Both the position numbers and the translations under genes were made by a program. From Cruorifilaria tuberocauda (lineage: Eukaryota > Nematoda > Chromadorea > Rhabditida > Onchocercidae), in NCBI GenBank assembly GCA_013365365.1, contig JABVXU010000049.1, forward strand, positions 1 to 64,000: a DNA stretch of 64,000 bases, given 5' to 3'. The notes under the pieces are model-generated. The model saw nothing but the letters and a program-made list of their open reading frames with translations, was not told the DNA's origin and searched no databases. This document shows, piece after piece, positions 27,301-40,400 of the stretch (position 1 is its first letter; each line of letters starts with the position of its first letter).

Positions 27301-28645
27301 TCACTGATGATACCCGGTGTTCCATTTGCACTGCAATTAAACTAATCAACGGAAACCACTCAATGCATAAGCATATTTATTTCAAGAAAACTTCACTTCA
27401 ATATTCAACCATATCATTCTTATTGTGTAATTTGGCTCTTGACTCGAAACACACACATTTGTCACGTCTGTATATATGAAAACGATACAAATGATCGCAC
27501 TTTAGTTACAAAATAATGCATATTTACGAGCAGTAAACTTTCTAGAAATCAAGAAAGAAAAAAAATTAAAGTGCAAATTCAGTCTTCAAAACAATATTTC
27601 AAACAGAGAACTTGAAGATTTGAATAAAGAATGAATGGCTCCGAAATACACTGGCATATGTGAGTCAAATAAGGTCATAATTTTGAAGCATAAACTGCAG
27701 TCTTGGAGATTAGAAATGCTTTTTTTTCATGTGGAATACACTCACCCGTTCTCAGCAAGAAGTATACCCATGTATTTTATATGTGTGTTTTCTTGTTTGT
27801 ACTGCACCACCAAGACACCCGGAGATGAGCGTATAACTTCGGCTTCAATTATCTGTGGTATATTTGAGGTTTCTACTGAGGAAGCTTCTGCTGAAATTAA
27901 GAATAACAATAATATAAGCGATTATAGGAAGTCCACAGCGGTAGACTGAGTGGAATATTTAACGAACTGCAATCACATTCTTCTTTTAAAGCATACTATA
28001 CATAAATTTTAGGAGTAATGAAAATATAATGAAATCGTTTCTAAATCATAAACGATGTGAGGATAAGGGAAACATAATGTAATAATAAGCGAGAAAATCA
28101 TATTCCAGGGCAAATTCAAAAAGCCACAAAAAGATCAAAAAACAAAATATATGGAGTGATTTTCAAGTTCCTCATCCAGTTCTTAGTTAAGAGCCAAATA
28201 CAGAAGTCAGAGAGAGAGAAACATACAAGCGCAAACACACCTATGCAATTATCTCAAATGTAAACTAAAATAAACATGAAATGAATTTGGAAAAAAAATT
28301 TTTCTCAATTTAACACTGAGGTATCATGACTCCAAGAAAAGTTTTTGTGAAATAAGAAGAGCCATAATCTACTGCACTAACCAGAAGCATACAGAGGAAT
28401 AAATTTATTTTTATAAAGATTATTCTTATATTTATGAGAATACACTTTTGCAAACACATAGTTTACCATATGACATTCAGGAAAAACCGAGAGAGCAAAA
28501 ACTTACAAATTTTCGGCGGTGCGCTCGTCCCACGCTGTGTCGCTGCTTGTATACGAAGACTGGAGGAGAGATTCATTTCGTAATTTTTACGGTGCTGAAC
28601 AATCTGATGACGTTGTTTTTCGGTAGGTAGCGGAAGTCGACCCAT
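21350..28645 (-). CDS. PWWP-domain chromatin protein (PWWP2-like)
   Basis: Thirteen exons are recognised: 28645-28507, 27890-27746, 27330-27114, 26886-26766, 26728-26645, 25375-25133, 24969-24920, 24658-24553, 23745-23393, 23232-22749, 22428-22088, 21938-21732 and 21641-21350, together about 930 residues. The PWWP domain (about 698-760) begins SIGDIVWARNGMFPYWPGRI and continues through IVWYGDN. It is followed by a helical extension (RFNPMRPDLKYHKAVASAII) resembling that after the PWWP of human PWWP2A/B, which bind modified or H2A.Z nucleosomes. The signature is PYWP rather than PWWP. Upstream lie a CxxC pair (VCASCMEA), an acidic patch (EEDIEIIQEE) and a basic NLS-like RRRNKRK. The ATG lies one base after a TGCTGCAG acceptor, suggesting trans-splicing or a 5' intron. 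The junction 24920/24658 does not close in phase and intron 26765-26729 is only 37 nt, so those borders are provisional. Confidence 0.82.
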
Positions 28646-30380
28646 ACTGCAGCACAGTACACATTAAATATCTTATCCTAGCAAAAAACTAACATGTACG
28701 CAACATAGGAAACAATTAACTACTAAGCATCTTACTAAAACATTCTGTAACAAGTATCATACCATCCCCAAAGTAATATTTTAAATACAACAAAGTTTAA
28801 TCTCAAATTTTCATATCAAAATGAAGCGACGACTTAGATTTCTGTAAAGCTAAGACCTAACCTGAGAAAAAGGCTAAAACGAAACCTAAAGTATAGTTAT
28901 GATCTAAGCGCAACACTAAACCCAAATCACAAACTATATTCAATTCTCTATACTGATGTCGTTTTCATTATAATCTAAGTGAAGAAGTTATAAATACTTA
29001 GAATATTGAACGATCTGCCAAAACATAATTACCTCTTCCAAAGTGCTAGTCCATTTCTTGATTTCCTAACCTATTCAAAAGAAAATCCATGTTACAACGC
29101 ACGATGTACTATTTAAAATAAAATATATTAGAATATAATATAAAGCTCATGTTTCAAACTAGAGCAGTTATAGAGAATGAGATATAAAATTAATCGTACA
29201 CAACAAATTAAAAAACATACTCATGTCTCGAAAATAAATTGAAATAAAGTCAAAGAAATAGTTATCCCAAAATAATATAGAACTATCTTAATTGCATATA
29301 GATCTTTTATTTTATGAAAAATTTGGACTAGATTCATGAGTTACACATTAAAATTTGCATGAAGTTACATTTCGCAATGAATTCTTCGTGTTCCGCTTAT
29401 GCTCTTGGAATACAATATGTACATAGATATATCTATTCTAAAATTAATCGAATGTTTGACCAATTACCAAATAAGCTTGCTGAAGACTATGACTGGTACA
29501 CTTTTCACGTCCAGTAAATTTCGAATTTAGTAATGATAACGTTGTTTGAATTAAACTAACAACAATGCTATGGACATCGTCTGAATAATTCTATCTACTT
29601 CAAGTACAAAATTAAAACTGCAAGAGTATCTGAATGTACCGCAGCTGTTACAGCTGGAATCAGTCAATATTATGAAGTCATAAGGTGACATGGAACAGCC
29701 ATGACGCATTCTATAAACATGTCTTGCACATTGAGGGTGAGCAAAACATGAAACGATCAATGCATTTTATGAAGTGTTGGTGGAGCATCCAGACTTCTGA
29801 ATAAAAGAAAAGCTTTCATTAGACTCTTTGCTATTCTCCTATTTTTTATGATGAAATGCAGCTCCTGATTCTGCAGAACTTTCCGCGTGTTCCTTCATTC
29901 TTGAAGTTCTCATATGTCTGTTGTAGTTCACTTCCGATCAGCGTCATATATTTTACTTAGTATCACCATCTTAAAGCATAATCCACTTTCACTGTTCTGT
30001 AGATCAAATTTCTTCAAAACAGTACGAAATGAAGGAAGTAGCTAATGTTTTCAAATGCAATAACAGTAAAGTATGACTTCCATCTTCTTAAAGTATTGTT
30101 GTGATATATTCAAATCAAAGACACACAGATAACAGAAGAAAAGTATATTCTACAGTGAGCAACTTCAGCTCATACTGTGAAAACAAAAAGCCAAACAAAA
30201 GCGCACTTTCCTGATATATGCACTATTTCTTTCTACAACAGGAGTGAGATTTTGTTAAAAAAACGGACAAAAAAAGGAATAAAAATAATAACTAATAAAA
30301 TTCATCTATATTTTACTATCAGTTATTAAGGAACATGATCAATCATACAAGGACTTAAAACCAAATGAAAAATATGAACA

Positions 30381-30776
30381 TCATCTCACAATACGTCCGA
30401 TTGTGTAATGTTTAGTATTAAATATGACCCACAAAAATAAATCAGGACAGAACAGAGCAAGAAAGTTAAGAAGCCTGTTCATACTTTTGTGGAACTTTCC
30501 TTCAGGAATCTGCAGTTGAAAACATGTAGACAAAAGATGAGTGTAATCTTTCGACACATATTTCCTACAACATGAAAAAGAATAAACCAACCAGGGAAAT
30601 ACGGTATCATAAAAAAATATTCTGAAAAACGGTACAATAGCAAAGACAATTTCCAATGTTAGCGAAATTAATACAGTCATAATTTTTCTAGCATTTTTCA
30701 ATTTCTCTATCTCACGTAAAAATATACAATGTAAAAGAATAACATCAACAAAAATCAGAACTACCGAAAATATTAT
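30381..30776 (-). CDS. Candidate multi-pass membrane exon, unrecognised
   Basis: A minus-strand frame is open for 131 codons and has several hydrophobic blocks separated by charged linkers (IFSVVLIFVDVILL, REIEKLKNARK, TVLISLTLEIVFAIVPFF, LLNFLALFCPDLFLW). The pattern resembles part of a nematode serpentine receptor, but no family motif is visible. T-rich noncoding DNA easily produces hydrophobic frames. There is no clear start codon or partner exon. Confidence 0.15.
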   Translation of the reverse strand: MIFSVVLIFVDVILLHCIFLREIEKLKNARKIMTVLISLTLEIVFAIVPFFRIFFYDTVFPWLVYSFSCCRKYVSKDYTHLLSTCFQLQIPEGKFHKSMNRLLNFLALFCPDLFLWVIFNTKHYTIGRIVR

Positions 30777-33700
30777 TTACTATCTTAATATGAACAGTAG
30801 AAGTGAGATTATGAACTTGAAGCAAATTCACCAAATATACCGTCCAGAATAACTGCTTTTATGGGTGAACATGATTTAACTAATAGCTATTCACCTTTAA
30901 AGACAGGCCAGGATTAAATCAACATGTCTAGCAATTCCACAGATCATATTGATACTTCAGGCATAGCTACGTTCAGTACCAAGCCCTACTTCAACATCTG
31001 TAAGCTACACTTCCTTTTATATGTACCGCTTTTCAGTGATTTCAAGTGTTACACAAATAATAAATGTAAGGAAATCAGTACTACGAAGTAATCCAGAGCA
31101 CACGCCTAAATAAAAAGCAGAAACAGCCAGCTAACAACAACGGATAATTTAGGTCTGATTATAGATTTAAAACACATATAATCCAACCTTAGTTTAGGAT
31201 TGTATGAAAACTGACGCACACGAAACCTGAATCAAGAATTCAGCTCCATCCAAACTACTTACCAGAATAAAGTAAGGATGTTTCTGCAAACAAATAATCC
31301 ACTTCAAAGTATATCATAACAATACTCAAACACATCTCAGGAAATAACGGCATATGGCCGAAAATGGTTTAAAAATTTCAGAAATAACTCTATCCACCAC
31401 TATCTCAAAGTAAAAATCCTTCAATACATATAAAAGAATAAATACTAACTCCTACACAAAATACTCATAACCTTATCTTAACTCTGCATGACGGCAGCGT
31501 CAAAATACAAAAATAGTTCCGGTTTTAATTTATTATAAATTGTTAGTCCGCACTTATAATGCAGTCACAATCACTAATAAGTAGTAGAGCTTATGTTCAG
31601 AATGAAATCGATATCGCAATTTGATGCACGATGCAATCGCATCCGAACAGATTGGCCACGATACATATTTAGATATTTTTATTATTTTAGAAAATTATAC
31701 TGCATAGGAATGTTACATTTACTCACTTCAACTTACACATTAAATACAGGATAAAAATGAAATTTCTAAAAGAAAATTTGCAAGTGTCACAATTCGCTTA
31801 GATTCCCTCTCTAAGACTATACTGAAAACATAACGCTACAAACAATCAACATATAAACTGGTGCAACAACAGCGACCCGATAACATCGTATCTTCGCTAT
31901 AGAGAGAACTGAAACTAACAACAACCAGTACTCTTCCATGCAAATGCTTACAGAAGCAACATTTAACACGAAAAATAAGGACAGAATCACACGAATTGGT
32001 TTTAGATTTCCAGATTTCATTTTCGCATGTTCGATGAACCATTTCACCAAAAACAATATTCATTGTACCAATGATTGCGATCGCATCAGAAATCAGCTCA
32101 TACGTTTCGTCATAAAAACCAGCCATATGTGCAAATCTGAAAAGCTTGAGTCAATTATACCTCAAAAGATACAAGTGAGACTATAATGAGAACTCTAATA
32201 GATGTACAACTAAACTTTTCTTCTCCATTAAATAAGAACAGCTCCTTTCAAATGGTTCCTTATCAAAAATCTTTACGATTTCACTTGTATCTTCATAAAA
32301 ACGATTTACCGCTTTTGGTCCTCGAATATAGCATTGAGAGAGCCTTTATATCCCATCTGTACTAAATAGTGTAACCATCAGTCAAAGCTTTTATAGGAAA
32401 TGACAGCTACCCAGTTTTCAGAGCAAAATTGATGTATAAGCGATTCCACGCCGTTCTACAATACTTTCAAAAATAACAGAAACAAATTAAACTTGAACTT
32501 CAGTATAGGAAAGGACCTTTTACCTTCAATTCTTGTTTCGGTCGCACAAAATCATCGATACGTTGCAGAAATTAGACGGCTCAATCATATATGTCACTTA
32601 GCAGCCCAAAATGCCAAATCCCACACTACTCCTTTTGTTTGATGTAATTGATATGCACACTTGCTCTTGGGACTCTCTCCTGAAATCTGATCAAAAGTAC
32701 AATTTCTATCTAGTCATGAGTAACAGATTTCACTGATAGTCTATAAATGGAAATAAAAAACTAAAAGACACTAAAAAAACTAAAAAACTAAAAGGAAAAT
32801 ATATAATTGCAAATTGGACCTTCGAAGTAAAGGGTGCCAGATTATTCCTTATGATAATACATCAACATGCATCGCATCGCAGATCACAATAGGAATTCGA
32901 ACATATCTGTCACTCAAACGAATCAAAGGGACTTTACATGATCTAAGACGCTACTGCTACTTTTTTGAGGATTTAAAGATTCAAAGAGCAGCGAAATACA
33001 AAATGATTTGATCTATCGTTAGTAGTGAATACCTCAAATCTTTCGTCAAAAAATGACGTGTCTGGCATAACAACTAAATTATTTGTCCATATGGTCCTGC
33101 GATTATTTCTAATGAACGTAAAGCGCTTCATGAAATGGTTTTTTTATTATTAAGTTCCATCCGAGCAATGTTGATGAAGAATTTAAACTCAATTTTTCAA
33201 ACTAGTATAAACGGATTGAAGTAAATATGATAAATTTTTGCTGGAAATAAAAAAACATACTAAGAATCCACGTAGCTTTAGGAGGTAGTCAATTCCCAAC
33301 AACTCTTCAACAGCCACTGAAAGGCCTTGTTCATTTGTAAATATTGTAATATAAAACAAATGATCAAAATATGCGACAGCTTGGATCTATGTTTTGCATT
33401 CAATCAATTATTCTATGGTGTGATGCAGCAATCCAACGTGGGATGTTGTCATCATAACTATCTAAGGAAACAAATATACAAAGCGAATAATCATATTAGA
33501 GTAAAATGAAGAAAAAAACCGTAAAATAGTAAACCCACTTCATTATCTACATATCATGAGTTGATGTTCAAGACCGATATTTAAAAGATAATAATGAGGT
33601 AATAATAATAATCTTTTTACAAAATCCTCTAATATTGGACACTCCAGATCCTAAGCGATCTTTTGCTTGTTCCAACATACTTTTCATACTCCGTCGTTTT

Positions 33701-35879
33701 TCCTTGTAGACATGATCCACCAATCTTCTGAGTGTTTATTAACTTCCCATTACTAAACGCAGGAAAATTTGAACGTAGTAATGAACATGATAATAAAATA
33801 TTTGCTACGTTTTTCAATAAATATAAAATAATGAATGTTTCGTACAGCAGTAAAAAGCATACATCTCGAAGCAACAATAAACAATAAAGAAAAATGAACT
33901 ATATATTATAAAATAACGATAAAGTGATGTCCCAAATATCTCAACAAAGTGTCAGGAATGCTATCAATTTACTGAATAAATTCAGAACAGATCTCACATG
34001 CAACAATCTGGAATATATCTCACAAAACGCTAAGCAATATCTCAATTGCTTCGCCCACGATCTTCGTTCCTGAAACGAAACCCACCTTGCAATGGAACTT
34101 TTACAATACCACTACCACCTTTCCACTTCAACAGAACCATGGCCACTATCTTCCCTACATAGCCCTGAATGCAATAACCGATATCTCCCTAAATGTCGAT
34201 CAACATAGATCAAGTAGTGGCCAAAGACTGCTTAAGGTGTTAGATAAATCTAGTCTTGGTGTCTGGCACTTAACGGACTGATCTTGAAAGGAACCAAATA
34301 TTTAATCGGACAAATAACTGTCTTTCTTACACAATAATAAGATATCAGGATGACTAGTCATTTTTACCAATATATTCATCACTTGCATTTAATAATGAAA
34401 GTCGATGAAATTAGATCAGTGATGTTTATATTAAGTTCTGATAGATCAAGACATGAGCAAGGATGCCATAAGAATTTAAAACCAAAAAGGAGCGCAAACT
34501 TCCTAGTAAGATGATAAAACCATTTATCACAAATCTGCTATTCTCGATTTTGAAAATTTTCAACTCTTTTCAGGAATCTGAAAATTTCATGTTGGAGAGT
34601 AACTGCTGCTGGTGCTGCGATTCTGGTAAAAACGGAAGACTTTTCAAACTTCTGAGTTGGAAAATTAAAATCCACCATTTCTAGGTATCTTAGGAGAAAA
34701 GATTGCTATCCGATTCATAATATTGTGGCTCATGAATACAAAATTCATTAAAGAGTGGAAAGAATATTATAAAAACCCTACATAGGGTGAACTATCAAAC
34801 AGCAAATAATATATTCAAATAGGAAAATGACCTTTATGGTGCATTTTTCATTAGAACATGAAAAAAGTGTCATTATTTGTGACGGACATAATGAAGTCAG
34901 AATAAATATTATATTTGAAAGCAAAAGTCAACAATTTTTTATCAAACGATTACATATAACGAGATTAACAGTGCTGACCTAAAGTTCAACTTGAAAATTT
35001 TTTTACAATGGCGCAAATACAATGCTACTTTGACTTTTCGACATATCGAAACTTTGATTGCCGTTTACAACTATAGATGTAGTATGCATATCAAACTATT
35101 TAGAAACAGAGAGTGAAAGCACGAAGACAAAACTAAAACAAAAACAGAAATGAAAAATAACTATGAAATCTATTTTCTAGGTTTACATAACAAAAAGAAG
35201 ATCGTTCTGCTCGCTAATCATTCTTAGCTAAGGACCGAAAACATGATTTCTATACCGATTTCTTATATAAGTAATTAAATATTCTTTTGAAATTATGACA
35301 ATGACCGAGTTTTTTTAAACATTGGATGGAAACTATCGACAGCTTAATAAGCAAATGAAATAGAAATGATCCGATGGCTGTCACATTGATAGCGCTGTAG
35401 AAAATGTACAGCTTGCTCTCACACATGGTTAGAGTAAATGGTGGGGAAAATGCAGATGATTCAGAAAATAAGGAATATCTAGATAAAGTTTTTCTACTGA
35501 GGGTTCAAGATCTTAAGTAACTTTCAAGGGAGCTTCAAATTGGCTTGAAAAATCAAATTATGGGCCAAAAATTTCATTGAAATTTCTGTTCCATCTGCTT
35601 CAGTATTCATCTGCTCAGAAATATTAGTCGTCCGATCCGCATCATTGATAGGCAGCCTGTTACGCGAGCTGTAATTGCATCCGTAGTACAAACAAACAGT
35701 TAATATATGTAAGCACGAACATTATCAAACCACTACATTTCTCATCTTCGACCACAAGGATAATCGTTTATTTGCTATAATTTCTGTATGGATGCAATTA
35801 TGCCCTTTGCAACGTTCATGTGCTCGATAAAACCATATCTCGATAAACTGACGAATCTGAGTTATACATGTCAAAGTTA

Positions 35880-36310
35880 AGTCGGTTTTTCTTGATTCAA
35901 TGGGCAACTCAGAAGAGAAGAACGGAGGTGAGGTGGCGGCAGTCACGGAATCACAGAATGAACGTTCTTCCGTAAGAGAAAGAGAGAGAGGGGGAGAGTA
36001 GAGGCATCCGGACAGGACAATGTGATCCGTCACCATACGTCAAATTGTTTGTTCATGAGAGCAGCACCTCTCTCTCTTGCTGCTACACCCATGCTCACAT
36101 CTATCTCTCGCCTTTCCCTTCCATTCCTGACCGCTATATTCATCTTTATCTTTTGTTCAATGAGGCAGTGTGATGTGACATTTTTCACTCTTCTGCTATT
36201 GTGCTTTTCACAGAGGAGCACTCCTCCCAGAAGACGTCTGCCTCGGAAAGGGGACCGTTTTCATCTTTCCGGTTCTTCTTTTTCCCTAGCCACTATAGTC
36301 CTCTCAAAAC
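35880..36310. promoter_or_regulatory. GC/GA-rich promoter-like patch upstream of TBCK
   Basis: This stretch is clearly richer in G+C than the sequence around it. It contains a GAGA-type purine run (35971-36001) and a CT run (36066-36080). It lies between the divergent PWWP and TBCK genes, about 1.1-1.5 kb upstream of the TBCK start codon. A short ATG frame (35900-35971, beginning MGNSEEKNGG) runs into a good donor (TCC/gtaaga), so a 5' untranslated or alternative first exon could begin here. Assignment is by composition and position only. Confidence 0.3.
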
Positions 36311-37330
36311 TTTAGAAATCAGTCAGATTTAATGATTGAATTTTATAGTACCATCCGGATATCATCCGGATTATACGATGCATCTTTGCCGAAAATCCTT
36401 TAATGCCCAGAATTTTGAATTGTTATCAGGAATAGTTTATCATTCTTATCATTCAATTTTTCATTTCAAAACTATCGAGTAACAATGCGTTAAGAATGAA
36501 TTTCGTCACGGTTATCTAGAGAAGAACATTCTTCATTTTCCTTACCATTAGTGTAAACTTTTGCGGATCTCCCAATTTGGAAGTATGATTTGTTTACCGC
36601 TATCCCACTGAATGTCTTCTTTACTCTGCACATTCTATCACAAATAGTAAGCATTTCCAATATCGAAGTATCTTCCTGTTATAAAGTAATGAAACTTTAG
36701 CAGAACTCTTCCAACCGATTTATCTACGAAATTAAAATGAACTTCCTGGATAGAATAAATCATGAAACATAATAATATTTTAAATGAGATGTCGCAACTG
36801 TTATCAATTCCTTTTTTCACAGCCAGTAATAATTTATCATTCTTCATAATAGTATATCTTGTAACACAGTTTTTTTTTCTTGTGCTACTAGTGTTTTTTT
36901 CTATAAGAAGCAATTTTTCCAATGAAGTAATACCTTCAAAGTGAAGAAGATTGAGTTATATTTTGCGGAATAAGTTACGTTTTGTATTTTGTGTTAGGTT
37001 CATTTTGATCACGTTCGGTTGCACCTTTCACGGAGATATTAGAACGTAAATTTCTATGGGGATAAAATAAAATGATCTGGATATAATTAGTTTTATTTAG
37101 GAGATTTTATTTTTCGGCACTAGGTATGATTTCTTTTTTCTAAATCATATCCCTAAAATAGCTGATTTTCAGAGGCACCATTGTGAAGTAGATATGGGCA
37201 ATGGTTTTTGTATGCTTATTTTCATATTTCGAAAAAGGCAGTTAATCTGTAGTTAGATTTGCATTTCTCTTTCATTGTAATTGTTTTTTATACTGTTTTT
37301 TTACTTTTTCTAAACTTTTTTTCATCAATT

Positions 37331-37400
37331 TTCGCAGATTCGGTAATTTTGGGTGTATATTCGACTTTGTGTTGAATTTGCTGAAACCCATTCAGCCCCG
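37331..37400 (+). promoter_or_regulatory. Acceptor and 5' leader of TBCK
   Basis: TTTTCGCAG at 37329-37337 is a strong 3' splice site 63 bases before the TBCK ATG at 37401. The leader has a stop (TAA 37344-37346) in frame with the ATG, so the coding region starts at 37401. The site could receive a spliced leader or end a 5' UTR intron; the sequence cannot distinguish these. Confidence 0.5.
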
Positions 37401-40400
37401 ATGACGGTGGAGGCAGATGTACGCGTTTTGGGGTCAGCTGAGTTCGGTGCGACAGCTGTAATTGGTGATAACTTATCGTGCCAAATGGCAGCATCAGGCT
37501 GTATTTCGGGAACATCATCAGCTGCGCAAATGTTGGGAGGGTTTTCAAAACTTATATCATTGAATCATCCGCACCTATGCAAATACGTGGAGTTTGTTCG
37601 ATCAACAGTTCGTATGTTTCGCATCTTGATTGATCCAATGAAACTAATTAATGCTTATTTCATTTAGTTGAAAATTTTCTGTTTCAACTTTTTTCAATGT
37701 TCATAATCTCATATTTAAAATATTGAAGGCATAAGTTGAACTCCGTTTTCAAGGCGTGTGATAGAAGACAGGACCTGAAATTTTTTTGCTGATATTTTCT
37801 GTTCCTTCTTTTGGAAAGCTTAGTGAATGAAGTTCAAACATCCAGATCTGTTACATATCTAAAGCATTCAATCTTGTAATATTTTACAAAACTTGCTGTT
37901 TTGAAACTGAACGTTGTCTAATGACTTCCACATAATTGTTACTGTTATTATCGTCGTTTTATATACTGATGACAGAATTATAGGAACAGCTTCTTTGTTT
38001 TCTTCGCAGATCTGAATTTAATAATTATAGTTGCGAATACGGGTTTCGTGATTTCGGAGCATTATTCACGGTCAGCTGTTGAAGAATTAAAGGAGTATAA
38101 AAAGTAAATTGTTTTTTCATCTGTCGACTCTTAGAATGCCATCAGTGGTGTAGTCATTTTAAATGAACTTCGTAAATATGAATCAATGATACTTACATTC
38201 GTAATATTACATTTCATTGATCTATATTATATAAACGGTGTCACATGTCAAAAGATTTTGGAACAGTTTTGGTAGTTTTCCTCTTTCATTAAATTCAAGA
38301 TTCTGATGCAAACCAGTTACCGGATTTTCATTCAGATTTTTTTTAAATTGAACTTCAAACTAAAATTTACAATTCAGCTGAGAGTTTCATGTGAAATTCA
38401 GTATTTTTTTTACGTTAAATTCCATATAGAACTTTTTAAATTTGGACCGTAACTTGGATGTTCATCGTTTTCTTTTTTTACAAAGTCCGTTTTTACAAAA
38501 ACTTATATCTTTTAGAAATAGAGTTTAGTCCCAGCATTTTCTAATTTTCCAGTATTTGATCAACAAAATTAGAAGTTTTAGGTTGAATGTGGATCGAATC
38601 ATATCTTTATTACAACCGATCTTGTCAGCTTTTACGTATCTGCATTGTCGGCATATCATTATTGGCTACTTTAGTTTAAGTTCGATCCTTCTATCATCTC
38701 AGGTAACATGTTTTGTACAACTTCATGAAATTCTATACTGTGTTGTGTTGTGTTGTGTTGCAGAATTTGGTTCGGTTAACGCAGTATGGTTTGTACTGTA
38801 TCAGTGGCAGTAGACGAGATTTAGAATATTGCATTAATTCTTCTTGGTACCTTCCGCCAGAACGTTTCTTACAAACTGAAATTAACAATGGTTTCATTTG
38901 TCGAGCTGGAGATATCTGGTCATTTGGGATTGCCGCGCTTGAACTTTCAATCGTAAGTCAATATTTTTTTTTATAAAAGTGGAACTTGCTTTCATGGAAT
39001 CTGTCGCCGTCATTGCTCTTTTAAAACTTTGAAGGGCAGTTGTGCTTCTCTCTGTGTTGACGTTTTATTGATTCATAACTTCTCTATTTCTTCATAGTTC
39101 ATCTATCACATTTTATAGTTGGTAATAATTTTTGTTTCCACTGAATATCACTGTTCTATATATTTATGTTGCCATTATATTTCGCACTTATAAAATAAAT
39201 CACTTTCAGGGCTGTCTTCTTTCTGACATTTGGTCTCCGAAGGAGTTTTATTGCACGCTTATTGCTTTAATCAGAAGAAGTATTTTTTTACAGTTCATGC
39301 ACATTTGTCTCTATTAAAAGTTTTCCTTAGTTCTTCAGTGTTTTCCAGAAAATATTACAACTGATTGTTAGTTTTTTTATGGATGTTATTTTCAGTCTTC
39401 TGCTTGTTGAATCAGAATTTAACACAACATAGGTGAATGAACTTTGATATTTTTTGAATTAATTAAAAGTGTAGTCTATCTAATTCAAGCAGGTATAAAA
39501 TAATATAAATGCATAAGCTTGTTATGCTGTTGATTAAATTTCCATCACTTTTTCCATACGAAAAATACAGTCAAGTTGAAGCATGTTTTTAAAAAAAGAA
39601 GGTTTATAACAGCTAAGAATTTTTTTCAGTTAGAATGAGGTAAGTATTTCAAGTGTTTTTAACTGCTTTCAAGAACGGAGTGGCTCGATTTTTCGGTTAT
39701 TGTTGGCTGAAATTCAGTGGAAGGAACCACGTATTCATATTACGTCGAATAGCGCGATCATGGCAGTACTTGAAAAGGCGCTGTGTATTCTTCCATCGCA
39801 ACGACCTACTGCCAGAGAGTTACTTTATGTAAGTCGATGTGGAATGTGCATTCATTTATTAATTTATTCCTTATATGAAGTTGCAATTATTAACGTAATA
39901 AAATTTCACAGATAATCAACGATGCAAGCAAGGATACAAATAATAGTCACTTAAACGTAAACGAGGGTTATAGTGTTTATAATAGTGAAAACGATGAAAG
40001 CAGTCTGGAGGAAAGTACTGAACATATGAAAGGTTTGTTCTGTTATAGATTCATATCAGTTATGATTGGAAGTAATTTTTCGTATTTTATTGTGAAATAA
40101 AACATCAAAAAAAAATTTTTCAGAGTTATCAGGATGTGAAGGAACGGAAGCAGTTCAAAATTTACCTATTAACGAAGCTTTTTTCTTATGGAAATTATGT
40201 GGAAGCAGCATTGAAACGATTTTTTTTAACCATGGCATTATTAAAGCAAATCCACCTGTTCTTGCATTACCATAGTTCGTTTTGGCAATTATAATTTGGT
40301 AATGATATTTCTTTATTACTAAATTCATGTTCTTACTTTTTCAGTTTAGTCGATGGAGATTGCTTTATGTATGGTAATGCTCATATAAGGAAATATGAGT

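Larger units (their letters stand above)
28646..37400. other. Intergenic region between the PWWP gene and TBCK (divergent pair)
   Basis: About 8.7 kb with no confident gene. It should hold the 5' ends of both flanking genes. Short spliceable open stretches occur on the minus strand, for example 32136-32070, which is flanked by TTTTCAG and TTG/gtaca, but they could not be chained. A small GC-richer plus-strand frame lies at 34087-34281. Most of the rest is featureless AT-rich sequence. Confidence 0.45.
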
